From: Nocardioides sp. Root140
Lineage (GTDB): Bacteria > Actinomycetota > Actinomycetes > Propionibacteriales > Nocardioidaceae
Length of the DNA: 62,106 nt
Reading direction: 5' to 3'
Assembly: GCF_001426745.1 (NCBI RefSeq)
Contig: NZ_LMFI01000013.1
Span: 53,876 to 115,981, forward strand
The stretch's first letter is position 1; each line of letters begins with the position of its first letter. Below, in pieces: positions 1 through 7,978 of this stretch. Made by a program: the position numbers and the translations under genes. The notes under the pieces are model-generated. The model saw nothing but the letters and a program-made list of their open reading frames with translations, did no database searches and was not told the DNA's origin.

Positions 1-2
1 GA

Positions 3-545
3 GCCGCAACCGCTGCAGATGCGGCCGAGGCGGCAGACATCGCGGTGGTGTCGGTGCCGCTGAAGAACTACAGACAGGTTCCTGCAGAGTCCCTGCGCGG
101 CAAGGTCGTGATCGACACCAACAACTACTACCCCGACCGGGACGGGCACATCGCGGTGCTCGATGCCGAGTCGACGACGACGAGCGAACTGCTGCAGGCG
201 CACTTGGCCGGCTCCCACGTGGTCAAGGGCTTCAACAACATCTACGTTGACCACCTCGCTGCACTCCCGCGACCCGCGGGCAATCCCGAACGATCGACCC
301 TCACGATCGCGGGCGATGACGACACGGCCAAGCAGGCGGTTCGGCAGTTCCTCGACGCAGTCGGGTACGACGCGCTCGACGTCGGGTCGCTCGCCGAGGG
401 ATGGCGCTACCAGCGCGACACCGCGGCCTACGTGATGCCGTACGTCGAGCCGGGAACGACCTACCCCGACTGGTCTGCCCGTCCCACCCCGGCCGATGTG
501 CTGCAGACCGCCCTCGGCGCGGCGCGGCGGTACCGCGACATGTGA
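3..545 (+). CDS. NADPH-dependent F420 reductase-like protein, 5' partial
   Basis: The open frame runs in from the window edge, so the N-terminal part with the first nucleotide-binding glycines is missing; about 180 residues remain. The visible part begins with an AAD-IAVVSVPL strand typical of the Rossmann core of F420-dependent NADP oxidoreductases (Fno/NpdG), followed by KVVIDTNNYY and VVKGFNNIY, both characteristic of that family. Such enzymes move hydride between NADPH and coenzyme F420 in the cytoplasm. Three LLM-type (often F420-dependent) oxidoreductases lie further along the window, so F420 recycling is a plausible role. Some family members act as plain NADP-binding oxidoreductases without F420, and I cannot separate these from the fragment. 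A GTG at 45 could be mistaken for the start, but the homologous frame extends upstream of it. Confidence 0.75.
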   Translation, partial: AATAADAAEAADIAVVSVPLKNYRQVPAESLRGKVVIDTNNYYPDRDGHIAVLDAESTTTSELLQAHLAGSHVVKGFNNIYVDHLAALPRPAGNPERSTLTIAGDDDTAKQAVRQFLDAVGYDALDVGSLAEGWRYQRDTAAYVMPYVEPGTTYPDWSARPTPADVLQTALGAARRYRDM

Positions 546-773
546 TCGGGCGACGTTGGTTGGACTGATCGAACCCCGAGTGGCCCGGGAGCTTCACTGC
601 GTGCGCAGCACGAGGGCACGATCTCGGTGCTGGCGACCAGGATGCCGTGCGTGTGGTGGACCTTCTGAGCCGGAACGGTCGACACGTGGTTCAAGTCGAT
701 GTCTGGCGTACCGAGGCGCGGGGGGCCTTCCCCTCAACTCCTGACGGTGGGACGATCGGGCCGGAGGTCCGAG

Positions 774-1154
774 ATGCCCCGACAGATCGTCACGACGTCG
801 AACGCGCCCAGCTCACCACTTTTCAGCCAAGGAGTCCGGGCTGGATCCCAGGTGTTCATCTCAGGAACCACCGGCATCGATGTGAGCACCGGCCGCATGG
901 CGGGCGACGACATCCAGGCCCAGACCAGGCAGGCATTGGCGAACTGCGAAGCCATTCTGCGACAAGCCGGTGCGACGCTCGATGACGTCGTCGAGATAGG
1001 CGTCCTCCTCGCCGACCCGAGCGACTTCGCCGGCATGAACGAGGAGTACGCCCGGTGGTTCCCGTCTGAGCCACCTGCCCGCTACGCGGCCAAGCTAGGG
1101 GCAGAGATACCGGGCCTGCTCGTCTCGATCCGAATGACCGCATTCCTGGCCTGA
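774..1154 (+). CDS. RidA family deaminase (enamine/imine hydrolase)
   Basis: A 126-residue protein of the RidA/YjgF/UK114 family, which hydrolyses reactive 2-aminoacrylate-type enamines or is adapted to catabolic imines. Family features are visible: a VFISGTTGID strand-turn near residue 27, the QTRQALANCEAIL helix, and a C-terminal PARYAAKLG...IRMTAFLA, in the place of the usual RxA...EI block. The ATG at 774 is chosen because GGAGGT lies about 6 bases upstream and the protein then has the usual family length; a longer in-frame start at 699 would add an unrelated leader. It stands alone, with no overlapping neighbours. Confidence 0.85.
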   Translation: MPRQIVTTSNAPSSPLFSQGVRAGSQVFISGTTGIDVSTGRMAGDDIQAQTRQALANCEAILRQAGATLDDVVEIGVLLADPSDFAGMNEEYARWFPSEPPARYAAKLGAEIPGLLVSIRMTAFLA

Positions 1155-1246
1155 GCGCGCGCTGGCGGTCCAAGTCCAATCTTTCCCGGTTCTCGACAAC
1201 GGTCCAGTCGCTCTCATGGCGCCGGTCGAGTTGGGTACCGCTGGTC

Positions 1247-1447
1247 ATGACCAACTCACCGAACGAACCCGGGCCTGCACCGTCCGACAAGAACCGGCAC
1301 ATCGAGCCGGAAGACGTGCCGGCCGAGGAACACATGGAGACGGCAGACATCTCCGAGCGCGTCGACCTCGACCCTGAGGAGCAGGTCAATCGGCCGGACC
1401 AGACCGACGACTCGATCGCCGACGCCGAGACGCCCGAGGACCGCTGA
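1247..1447 (+). CDS. Small acidic hypothetical protein
   Basis: A 66-residue, very acidic and proline-rich protein (PEDVPAEEH, RVDLDPEEQ), with no cysteine, no membrane segment and no recognisable domain; it is probably disordered. I do not recognise it. It starts with ATG at 1247 but has no strong ribosome-binding site. It faces the thiolase gene, leaving only 28 bases between the stops. Coding bias is in keeping with a real gene, but a chance open frame in high-GC DNA cannot be excluded. Confidence 0.45.
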   Translation: MTNSPNEPGPAPSDKNRHIEPEDVPAEEHMETADISERVDLDPEEQVNRPDQTDDSIADAETPEDR

Positions 1448-1475
1448 GCAACTGGCCGTCCGCCGCCCAAACGGG

Positions 1476-2739
1476 TCAGCGCGCGAGGATGACCGAGGAC
1501 CCGTGGCCGAACAGGCCCTGGTTGGCGGTGATCCCGACCCGGGCACCCTCCACCTGACGACCCTCGGCCTGACCACGCAGCTGCCAGGTGAGCTCACAGA
1601 CCTGGGCCAACGCCTGCGCCGGCACCGCCTCACCGAAGCAGGCCAACCCACCCGAGGGGTTCACCGGGATGCGGCCACCGATCGTGGTGTCCCCGGCCCG
1701 CAACAGGTGCTCGGCCTCACCGCGCTTGCACAGGCCGAGATCCTCCATCCAGTCCAGCTCGAGAGCGGTCGACAGGTCGTAGACCTCCGCCACATCGACG
1801 TCCTCCGGGCCAAGGTCGGCTTCGGCGTACGCCGCGTCGGCGATCGACTCCTTGAAGGTCCGTTCGGCACTGGACCCGGCGTCTGTGGACATCAGGGGCA
1901 TGTCGATCGTGGTCTGCGGGAACCTCGGCGTCACCGTCGAGATCGCCTTGACCGTGACCGGGTCGGTGAGCCCGTGCTTGCGGGCGTACTCCACCGAGGT
2001 CAGTACGACGGCCGCGCCACCGTCGCTGGTGGCGCAGATGTCGAGCAGGTGCAAGGGATCGCAGACCACGGCCGAGTTGAGGACGTCGTCGGCACTGACC
2101 TCCTTGCGATAGCGGGCATTCGGGTTCGCCAACCCGTGCCGCGAGTTCTTGACCTTGACGGCCGCGAAGTCCTCCGCCGTGGCGCCGTACAGGTCCATCC
2201 GACGACGGGCATAGAGCGCGAAGTACGCCGGGTTGGTCATGCCGAGCAACCGGAACCGCAACCAGTCCGGGTCATCCCACCGCTCCCCCGCATTCGGCGC
2301 CAGGAACCCCTGGGTTGGTCATGCCGAGCAACCGGAACCGCAACCAGTCCGGGTCATCCCACCGCTCCCCCGCATTCGGCGCCAGGAACCCCTTCGGCGT
2401 CGTGTCCGCACCCACCACGAGCGCCACCTCGACCTGGCCGGACAGGATCTGCGCGCGGGCCGTGTCCAACGCCTGCGCACCGGTCGCGCACGCGGCGTAG
2501 GAGGTGGCCACCTTCGCACCGTTCCAGCCCAACGCTTGCGCGAACGTGGCGCCGGCGACATAGCCGCCGTACCCGTTGCGGACCGTCTCACCGCCGACGA
2601 TCAGGCCGACGTCACTCCAGTCGACTCCCGCATCGGCCAACGCAACACGGGCAGCGTGGACGCCGTACGACACGAACGAACGACCCCACTTCCCCCACGG
2701 GTGCATGCCGACACCGGCCACCACGACATCGCGCTTCAT
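1476..2739 (-). pseudogene. SCP2/lipid-transfer-type thiolase, frameshifted by an 82-bp tandem duplication
   Basis: Two adjacent open frames (N-terminal part 2272-2739, C-terminal part 1476-2261) encode one thiolase-like protein. Both repeat the passage WLRFRLLGMTNP because 82 bp are duplicated in tandem at 2230-2311 and 2312-2393; 82 is not a multiple of three, so the frame breaks. Removing one copy restores a 393-residue protein of normal length for SCP2-type thiolases, with SYAACATGA (candidate nucleophile Cys) and DICATSDGGAAVV in place. It overlaps the DUF35 gene by 4 bp (ATGA), the classic pairing of SCP2-thiolases with DUF35 partners, as in the Ltp/ChsH2 aldolases of steroid side-chain removal. 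Whether it is a thiolase or a retro-aldolase cannot be told from sequence. The break may be an assembly error rather than a true mutation. Confidence 0.85.
2230..2393. repeat. 82-bp perfect tandem duplication inside the thiolase gene
   Basis: Bases 2230-2311 are repeated exactly at 2312-2393. The copies abut with no spacer, and there is no target-site duplication or mobile-element sequence. The unit length shifts the reading frame by one. Perfect identity and the clean restoration of a full-length protein when one copy is removed point to a very recent event or to two contig ends joined without merging their overlap. Confidence 0.95.
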
Positions 2740-3203
2740 GCCCGGGCTCCCATGTTCTCTACGGTCCCTGTGGACTCGACCGACGAGGCGGGACGCCAGC
2801 GCCAGATGGTGCGCTCTCCGGACTCGTCGACGTACAACGTCTCGACGACGAGCTCGACCTGAGCTCCGACCTGCAGGTCGGTGACACCGAAGCCGGTGGC
2901 GACCTGGCCCAGCACGACCAGGCCCTCGGGGAGCTGGACAGCGGCGATGGCGAACGGCTCGTGCGACTCACTGGCCGGGATGTACGGCGGCGGCGGCTGG
3001 TACTGCGCATCGGTGTAGGACCACACCGTTCCCGTGCGCGAGAACTCGTAGGTCTCGAACTCCTCGCCCGAGCACGCGGGGTTGCGGCAGAAGCCGGTCT
3101 CGCGAGGGAAGTAGACGGTGGCGCACGACGTACAACGCGTGCCGAGCAGGGCGGCTGCCTCACCAGTGGTGAACCAGCCGTCGATCACGGGGGTGGCGGT
3201 CAT
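2736..3203 (-). CDS. DUF35 / Zn-ribbon OB-fold protein, thiolase partner
   Basis: A 155-residue protein with the two-part DUF35 layout. The N-terminal rubredoxin-like zinc ribbon carries CTSC and a second pair in GFCRNPACSG (residues about 22-45); an OB-fold acyl-CoA-binding domain follows. Such proteins bind and activate SCP2-thiolases or dehydratases acting on steroid and acyl-CoA substrates. The start at 3203 is set by AAGGTGG about 5 bases upstream. Its stop overlaps the thiolase start by 4 bases, so the two are translationally coupled and likely form a complex. Confidence 0.85.
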   Translation of the reverse strand: MTATPVIDGWFTTGEAAALLGTRCTSCATVYFPRETGFCRNPACSGEEFETYEFSRTGTVWSYTDAQYQPPPPYIPASESHEPFAIAAVQLPEGLVVLGQVATGFGVTDLQVGAQVELVVETLYVDESGERTIWRWRPASSVESTGTVENMGARA

Positions 3204-3268
3204 GGCACCACCTTGGTGCACCATGCCGCTCGGGGCGAGGGGAGTCCCGCTGATCGGTAGCGCGCAGC

Positions 3269-3934
3269 CTACATCCGCGTGACGACGGGAGCGGCCGGAT
3301 CGTCGTACGCAACGACGATGCTGGCGCGCTCGACCGGGCGCTCCTCGGCCACGTAGATGTCGCAGGCCGCCATGTAGCGGGCGTCGTACGCCGCCCTGGC
3401 CTGTTCCTCGCCCCCGAGGGCGGACGAGTCTCGCCCGACGCCGCGAAGCATGGCCGTCTCGCGCGTCGTGTCGAGGTAGATCACCTCGTCCCACAGTTCG
3501 CGCAGCTCACCACGCTGGAGGAAGGTGCACGCCGCGACCAGCACTGCGTCCGGTTCAGCGGTGGCGACCCGGTCGTCGAACACCTCGTCCGTCTCGAGAT
3601 CGTGCACCTTGGTGGCGTAGGTCAGCGAGCCGCCGGGACCGAGTGGACGCAGCACCCGCTGTGCCAACGAGTCCAAGTCGTAGGCGCTCTCGTAGTAGAC
3701 CCGCGCCTGGTCGTCGGACGGGCGTCGGCGTACGGCGCGCACGTGGTGGAAGCCGTCGGAGTCGAGGTGCACCGCCGGCACACCACGGGCCGTCAACCGG
3801 TCGGTCAGCTCGTGGGCGAGAGTCGTCTTGCCCGAGCCACAGCGTCCGTCGATGCCCACACGGAGCGGGTGGTCGGTGCGGGCGGAAGCCAGCCGGTCGG
3901 CGAGCCGGTCAAGGACGGCGTCACGATCAGTCAC
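3269..3934 (-). CDS. Uridine-kinase-like P-loop protein
   Basis: A 221-residue P-loop NTPase. A Walker A motif GRCGSGKTTLA lies near residues 28-38, followed by VHLDSDGFHH, the Asp-containing substrate loop typical of uridine kinase/phosphoribulokinase-like proteins, and ESAYDLDSL. It probably phosphorylates a nucleoside or small hydroxylated metabolite in the cytoplasm; the substrate is unknown. The start is a GTG at 3934; another GTG at 3940 in the same frame is equally possible and no clear ribosome-binding site decides. It is divergent from the HAD gene at 4005 with about 70 bases between. Confidence 0.7.
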   Translation of the reverse strand: MTDRDAVLDRLADRLASARTDHPLRVGIDGRCGSGKTTLAHELTDRLTARGVPAVHLDSDGFHHVRAVRRRPSDDQARVYYESAYDLDSLAQRVLRPLGPGGSLTYATKVHDLETDEVFDDRVATAEPDAVLVAACTFLQRGELRELWDEVIYLDTTRETAMLRGVGRDSSALGGEEQARAAYDARYMAACDIYVAEERPVERASIVVAYDDPAAPVVTRM

Positions 3935-4004
3935 CCCCACAGCATGCCGAACCGGTGGTGACGGATGCCGGAGGCATTGCGGGGCATTCGATAGTTTCGC
4001 CCGT

Positions 4005-4688
4005 GTGACCGATGCTCCCGCCCTGGTGATCCTCGACTGCGACGGCGTGGTCGTCGACACCGAACGCCTCGTGCAGGAGGTCGACCTGGCGATGATCTCC
4101 GACCTCGGCTGGCCGATCACGCTGGCCGAGATCCACGAGCAGCACCTGGGTCGATCAACCGCGGACGTGGCCGCGAACGTGGCGCGCCACATCGGCCGCC
4201 CACTGCCCGGCGGGTGGCTCGACGCGCGCCGCCGAACCTACCGAGAGGCCTTCGCCGAGCGCCTCCAGCCGGTGCCAGGTTTCGTGGATGCGCTCGGCCG
4301 GATCACCGCCGCCGGCCATCCGACCTGCATCGCCTCGTCGGGCACCCATGACGCGATCCGGTTCAGCCTCGGCCGCACGGGGCTGCTCGACACCTTTGCC
4401 GGCCGCATCTTCAGCAGCCAGGACGTCACGCACGGCAAGCCGGCTCCCGACCTGTTCCTGCTGGCCGCACGCGAAATGGGTGCGGCGCCTCGCGAATGCG
4501 TAGTGGTGGAGGACAGCCCGTCGGGAGTCGCCGCAGCTCGCGCCGCCGGCATGCCCGTCGTGGGGTACGCCGGGCTCACGCCCGCGCGCCTGCTGGCCGA
4601 GGCCGACGTCGTGATCGACGACATGGCCGCCTTGCTCGACGCCGTTCGACGACCTCGGTTCGGGGCGTGGGTCAGAGACGCTCGATGA
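4005..4688 (+). CDS. HAD-superfamily phosphatase (beta-phosphoglucomutase-like)
   Basis: A 227-residue HAD hydrolase of subfamily IA. Motif I is ILDCDGVVVDTE (nucleophile Asp near residue 11), motif II is the Ser/Thr in CIASSGTHD, motif III is the Lys in THGKPAPDLF, and motif IV is VVEDSPSGVAAA. The helical cap between motif I and II fits sugar-phosphate phosphatases or beta-phosphoglucomutases; the exact substrate cannot be read. The GTG at 4005 gives the standard N-terminus right before motif I. The 3' end overlaps the convergent fadA6 gene by 17 bases. Confidence 0.85.
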   Translation: MTDAPALVILDCDGVVVDTERLVQEVDLAMISDLGWPITLAEIHEQHLGRSTADVAANVARHIGRPLPGGWLDARRRTYREAFAERLQPVPGFVDALGRITAAGHPTCIASSGTHDAIRFSLGRTGLLDTFAGRIFSSQDVTHGKPAPDLFLLAAREMGAAPRECVVVEDSPSGVAAARAAGMPVVGYAGLTPARLLAEADVVIDDMAALLDAVRRPRFGAWVRDAR

Positions 4689-5835
4689 TGGTGACGTTGG
4701 CCTGGCCGCCGCCCTCGCACATCACCTGCAGGCCGTAGCGGCCGCCGGTGCGCTCGAGCTCGTTGAGCAGCGTGCTCATCAGGCGGGTGCCGGTGGCGCC
4801 GATCGGGTGGCCGAGGGCGATGCCGCCGCCGTTGACGTTCACCTTCTCCAGCGGCGCACCGGTCTCCTTGGACCAGGCGAGGACGACGGACGCGAACGCC
4901 TCGTTGCACTCGAAGAGGTCGATGTCGTCGATCGACATGCCGGCCTTCCTCAGCGCGTGCTCGGTCGCCGTGATGGGACCGGTGAGCATCCAGACCGGGT
5001 CGTCACCACGCACGGACAGGTGGTGGATGCGGGCCCGGGGCGTGAGCCCATGGTCCTTGACCGCCCGTTCCGAGGCGATCAGCAGGGCCGACGACGCGTC
5101 GCAGATCTGCGAGGCCACGCCCGCCGTGATGCGCCCACCCGGCTGCAACGGCTGCAGCCCGGCCATCTTCTCCAGCGAGGTGTCACGGGGGCACTGGTCG
5201 GTGTCGAAGACGGAACCGTCGGCCAGCGTGACGGGCTCGATCTCGTTGACGAACCGCCCCTCGGCGATGGCCGCCTTCGCGCGCACGTGCGACGAGAGGG
5301 CGAACTCCTCCATCTGCTCCCGCGAGATGTCCCACTTCTCGGCGATCATCTCGGCCGAGTTGAACTGCGAGACCTCGACGTCGCCGTACCGCGCGAGCCA
5401 GCCGGGCGACTGGGCGAAGGGGGTGGTGAAGCCGTACTGGTCGGCCACGATCATGGCCGCCGAGATCGGGATCGCGCTCATGTTCTGCAGGCCACCCGCC
5501 ACGACGAGGTCCTGGGTGCCCGACATGACTCCCTGGGCGGCGAAGTGCACCGCCTGCTGCGACGAGCCGCACTGCCGGTCGATGGTCACGCCCGGCACGT
5601 GGTCGGGCAGCCCGGCCACCAGCCACGCCGTGCGCGCGACGTCGCCGGCCTGCGAGCCGATCGTGTCGCAACAGCCCATGATCACGTCGTCGACGGCACC
5701 CGGGTCGACACCGGTACGCCGCATGAGGGCGGCCAGGGAGTGGGCGCCGAGGTCGGCCGAGTGCATCTCGGCCAGGGCGCCGCCGCGCTTGCCGACCGGT
5801 GTGCGGACGGCGTCGATGATGTAGGCCTCGGCCAC
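4672..5835 (-). CDS. fadA6: FadA6-type acetyl-CoA acyltransferase (thiolase) of C/D-ring degradation
   Basis: A 387-residue thiolase II. The nucleophile Cys89 lies in DRQCGSSQ, the catalytic His343 in GHPIGATG and Cys373 in CEGGGQAN. Thiolases of this type cleave 3-ketoacyl-CoA intermediates; the assignment to FadA6, which acts on ring-opened HIP products, rests on the neighbours: an IpdF-like SDR and a FadE30-like dehydrogenase directly upstream on the same strand, as in the mycobacterial KstR2 regulon. The start is a GTG at 5835 preceded by GGAGGAACACC. It sits 42 bases after the IpdF gene and is the last gene of this operon, presumably driven from the operator at 7913. Confidence 0.85.
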   Translation of the reverse strand: MAEAYIIDAVRTPVGKRGGALAEMHSADLGAHSLAALMRRTGVDPGAVDDVIMGCCDTIGSQAGDVARTAWLVAGLPDHVPGVTIDRQCGSSQQAVHFAAQGVMSGTQDLVVAGGLQNMSAIPISAAMIVADQYGFTTPFAQSPGWLARYGDVEVSQFNSAEMIAEKWDISREQMEEFALSSHVRAKAAIAEGRFVNEIEPVTLADGSVFDTDQCPRDTSLEKMAGLQPLQPGGRITAGVASQICDASSALLIASERAVKDHGLTPRARIHHLSVRGDDPVWMLTGPITATEHALRKAGMSIDDIDLFECNEAFASVVLAWSKETGAPLEKVNVNGGGIALGHPIGATGTRLMSTLLNELERTGGRYGLQVMCEGGGQANVTIIERL

Positions 5836-5877
5836 GGTGTTCCTCCGGTGTTGGTTTCTCAGAGTGGGTGGAGCGGA

Positions 5878-6675
5878 TCAGGCGTGCTGGCTGCTGACGG
5901 AGACGACCTCGCCGGTCATGTACGACGAGTAGTCGCTGGCCAGGAAGACCATCACGTTGGCGATCTCCCACGGCTCCGCGGCGCGACCGAAGGCCTCCTT
6001 GCCCTTGAGCTCGGCGAGCAGCTCGTCGGAGGTGACCTTGGCCAGGAACGGGTGCATGGCCAGGCTCGGCGAGACCGCGTTGATGCGGATACCGTGCTCG
6101 GCGACGTCGATGGCGGCGCAGCGGGTCAGCGCCATCACGCCGGCCTTGGCCGCGGCGTAGTGCGCCTGGCCGTCCTGGGCGCGCCAGCCGATCACCGAGG
6201 CGTTGTTGATGATCACGCCGCGCTTGCCGGCGGCGACCATGCGGTTGGACGCCGCACGAACGCAGCGGAACGTGCCGGTGAGGGTCACGTCGAGGACCTT
6301 GCTCCACTGGTCGTCGGTCATCTCGAGGATCGAGGCGGTGCCGCCGAGGCCAGCGTTGTTGATCATCACGTCGACGCCGCCGAAGGCCTCTGCCGCGTCG
6401 AGCAGCGCGGTGACGTCGTCGTCATTGGTGACGTCGCAGACCACGGAGGTGACCCGGTCGGCGCCGAACTCCTCCCCCAGCGAGTCGACGGCCTCCTTGA
6501 GGCGGCGCTCGTGGGTGTCGCCGAGCACGACGGCCTTGGCGCCCTCCTCGAGGCACTTGCGGACGACGGCCGCACCGATGCCGGCTCCCGCGGCCGCGGT
6601 GACGACCACGGTGCGGTCGGCGAGCAGGTCGTGGCCCGGGACGTAGGTGGGGGCAGGCTGTTCGGGACGGGTCAT
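5878..6675 (-). CDS. ipdF: IpdF-like short-chain dehydrogenase
   Basis: A 265-residue classical SDR with a cofactor motif TAAAGAGIG (residues 26-34), NNAG 107-110, Ser160, and Tyr173-x3-Lys177 in HYAAAKAG. In actinobacteria the SDR between FadE30 and FadA6 is IpdF, which handles the 5-hydroxy/5-oxo interconversion of the HIC-CoA intermediate; I assign this role from position. The ATG start overlaps the fadE30 stop by 4 bases, so the two are coupled. A close paralogue lies at 25218-26003, sharing the ending TGEV-S-S-QHA, so duplicated function or different stereochemistry is possible. Confidence 0.8.
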   Translation of the reverse strand: MTRPEQPAPTYVPGHDLLADRTVVVTAAAGAGIGAAVVRKCLEEGAKAVVLGDTHERRLKEAVDSLGEEFGADRVTSVVCDVTNDDDVTALLDAAEAFGGVDVMINNAGLGGTASILEMTDDQWSKVLDVTLTGTFRCVRAASNRMVAAGKRGVIINNASVIGWRAQDGQAHYAAAKAGVMALTRCAAIDVAEHGIRINAVSPSLAMHPFLAKVTSDELLAELKGKEAFGRAAEPWEIANVMVFLASDYSSYMTGEVVSVSSQHA

Positions 6676-7853
6676 CCCCGTGGCTCCTTAGGTAGGCCGA
6701 GCACACGCTCGGCGATGATGTTGCGCTGGATCTCGTCGGAGCCGCCATAGATGGTGTCGGCCCGACTGAAGAGGTAGAGGCTCTGGTGCTGGTCGAGCTC
6801 GTACGGCGGCTCGGCGACGGTCAGCCCCCGGGCGCCGTGCACCTCCATGGCGAGCTCGCCGAGGTCACGGTGCCACCGGGCCCACAGCAGCTTGGAGACC
6901 GAGGCCTCCGGGCCCTGCGAGCCGGAGTCGTAGGAGCTGAGCGTGCGCAGTGCGTGGGTGCGGATCACCTCGAGGCCCAGGCGGGCGCGGGCGATCTTGT
7001 CGGCGATGACCGGGTCGTCCCACGTGCCGTTGGCCCGGGCGACCTCCTCGACGCCCTCGAGCTCGCGGGCGAAGCCGATCTGCTGCGCGATCGTGGAGAC
7101 CCCGCGCTCGAAGCCGAGCGTGGCCATCGCGACCCGCCACCCGTCACCGGGAGCGCCGACGACCAGGTCGGCGCTGGTGCGGGCGCCGTCGAAGAAGACC
7201 TCGTTGAACTCCGAGGTGCCGGTCAGCTGCAGGATCGGCTCGACGCGTACGCCGGGCTGGTCGAGGGGCACCAGCAGGTAGGAGAGCCCTGCGTGGCGCT
7301 GGGATCCCGGCTCGGTGCGGGCGATGACGAAGCACCAGTCGGAGTTGTGCGCGAGCGACGTCCAGATCTTCTGGCCGTCGATGACCCACTCGTCGCCCTC
7401 GAGGCGGGCCCGGGTGCGCACGCCGGCCAGGTCGGAGCCGGCGCCGGGCTCGGAGTAGCCCTGGCACCACAGCTCGGTGGCGTTGACGATGCCGGGCAGG
7501 AAGCGGTCGCGCTGCTCGTCCGTGCCGAGGGCGATCAGGGTCGGGCCGAGCAGCTCCTCGCCGAGGTGGTTCACGCCGGCAGGCGCGTCGGCGCGGGCGT
7601 ACTCCTCGTGGAAGATCACCTGCTGGAAGAGGCTGAGGTCGCGGCCGCCGTGTTCCTTCGGCCAACCCAGGCAGGTCCAGCCCGCCTTGGCGAGATGCTG
7701 GTTCCAGGCCACACGCTCGTCGTACGACTCGTGCTCGCGGCCCGAGCCACCACGGCCCTTGATCGCGGCGAAGTCACCGACGAGGTTGTCGGCGAGCCAC
7801 TGGCGCACCTCGTCGCGGAACTCTTCGTCCGCGGCGGAGTAGGTCAGGTCCAC
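6672..7853 (-). CDS. fadE30: FadE30-like acyl-CoA dehydrogenase
   Basis: A 393-residue acyl-CoA dehydrogenase with the usual N-terminal helical, middle beta and C-terminal helical domains: WCQGYSEPGAGSDLA near residue 135 binds FAD/substrate, and the C-terminal IYGGSDEIQRNIIAERVLG is the family hallmark. FadE30 desaturates the HIP-derived CoA ester in the first beta-oxidation step. The GTG start at 7853 follows AGGAG by 7 bases. It is the first gene of the fadE30-ipdF-fadA6 operon and lies divergent from the hydratase gene, with a KstR2-type operator between them at 7913-7933. Confidence 0.85.
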   Translation of the reverse strand: MDLTYSAADEEFRDEVRQWLADNLVGDFAAIKGRGGSGREHESYDERVAWNQHLAKAGWTCLGWPKEHGGRDLSLFQQVIFHEEYARADAPAGVNHLGEELLGPTLIALGTDEQRDRFLPGIVNATELWCQGYSEPGAGSDLAGVRTRARLEGDEWVIDGQKIWTSLAHNSDWCFVIARTEPGSQRHAGLSYLLVPLDQPGVRVEPILQLTGTSEFNEVFFDGARTSADLVVGAPGDGWRVAMATLGFERGVSTIAQQIGFARELEGVEEVARANGTWDDPVIADKIARARLGLEVIRTHALRTLSSYDSGSQGPEASVSKLLWARWHRDLGELAMEVHGARGLTVAEPPYELDQHQSLYLFSRADTIYGGSDEIQRNIIAERVLGLPKEPRG

Positions 7854-7912
7854 GTCAGGTCTCCTTCTTGGTGCAGGAATGGCGGCCGGCCACCACTGGG
7901 ACTCACCTTACC

Positions 7913-7933
7913 TAACCAAGCACTTGTTTGGTA
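7913..7933. promoter_or_regulatory. KstR2-type operator, class 1
   Basis: The near-palindrome TAACCAAGCACTTGTTTGGTA has core CAAGCACTTG at 7917-7926. It matches the CAAG-N2-CTTG pattern known for KstR2 operators. It sits between fadE30 (minus) and the enoyl-CoA hydratase (plus), so one bound repressor could close both promoters. Confidence 0.85.
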
Positions 7934-7978
7934 GTGTCGTCCCAGTTCCCCACCGCTGAGGTGACACTGAGGAGAGAG

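Noticed and set aside
546..773. A short gene in the first intergenic gap (open frames at 461-694 and 496-744)
   Set aside because: No ribosome-binding site, no recognisable protein and inconsistent codon use; I see nothing else in this 228-base gap.
2230..2393. Insertion-sequence or transposon footprint in the thiolase
   Set aside because: The insert is just a copy of the adjoining 82 bases; no inverted ends, target duplication or transposase exists in the window.
4807..6750. A 647-codon plus-strand open frame
   Set aside because: Antisense shadow of fadA6 and ipdF, whose motifs and overlaps are clear on the minus strand.
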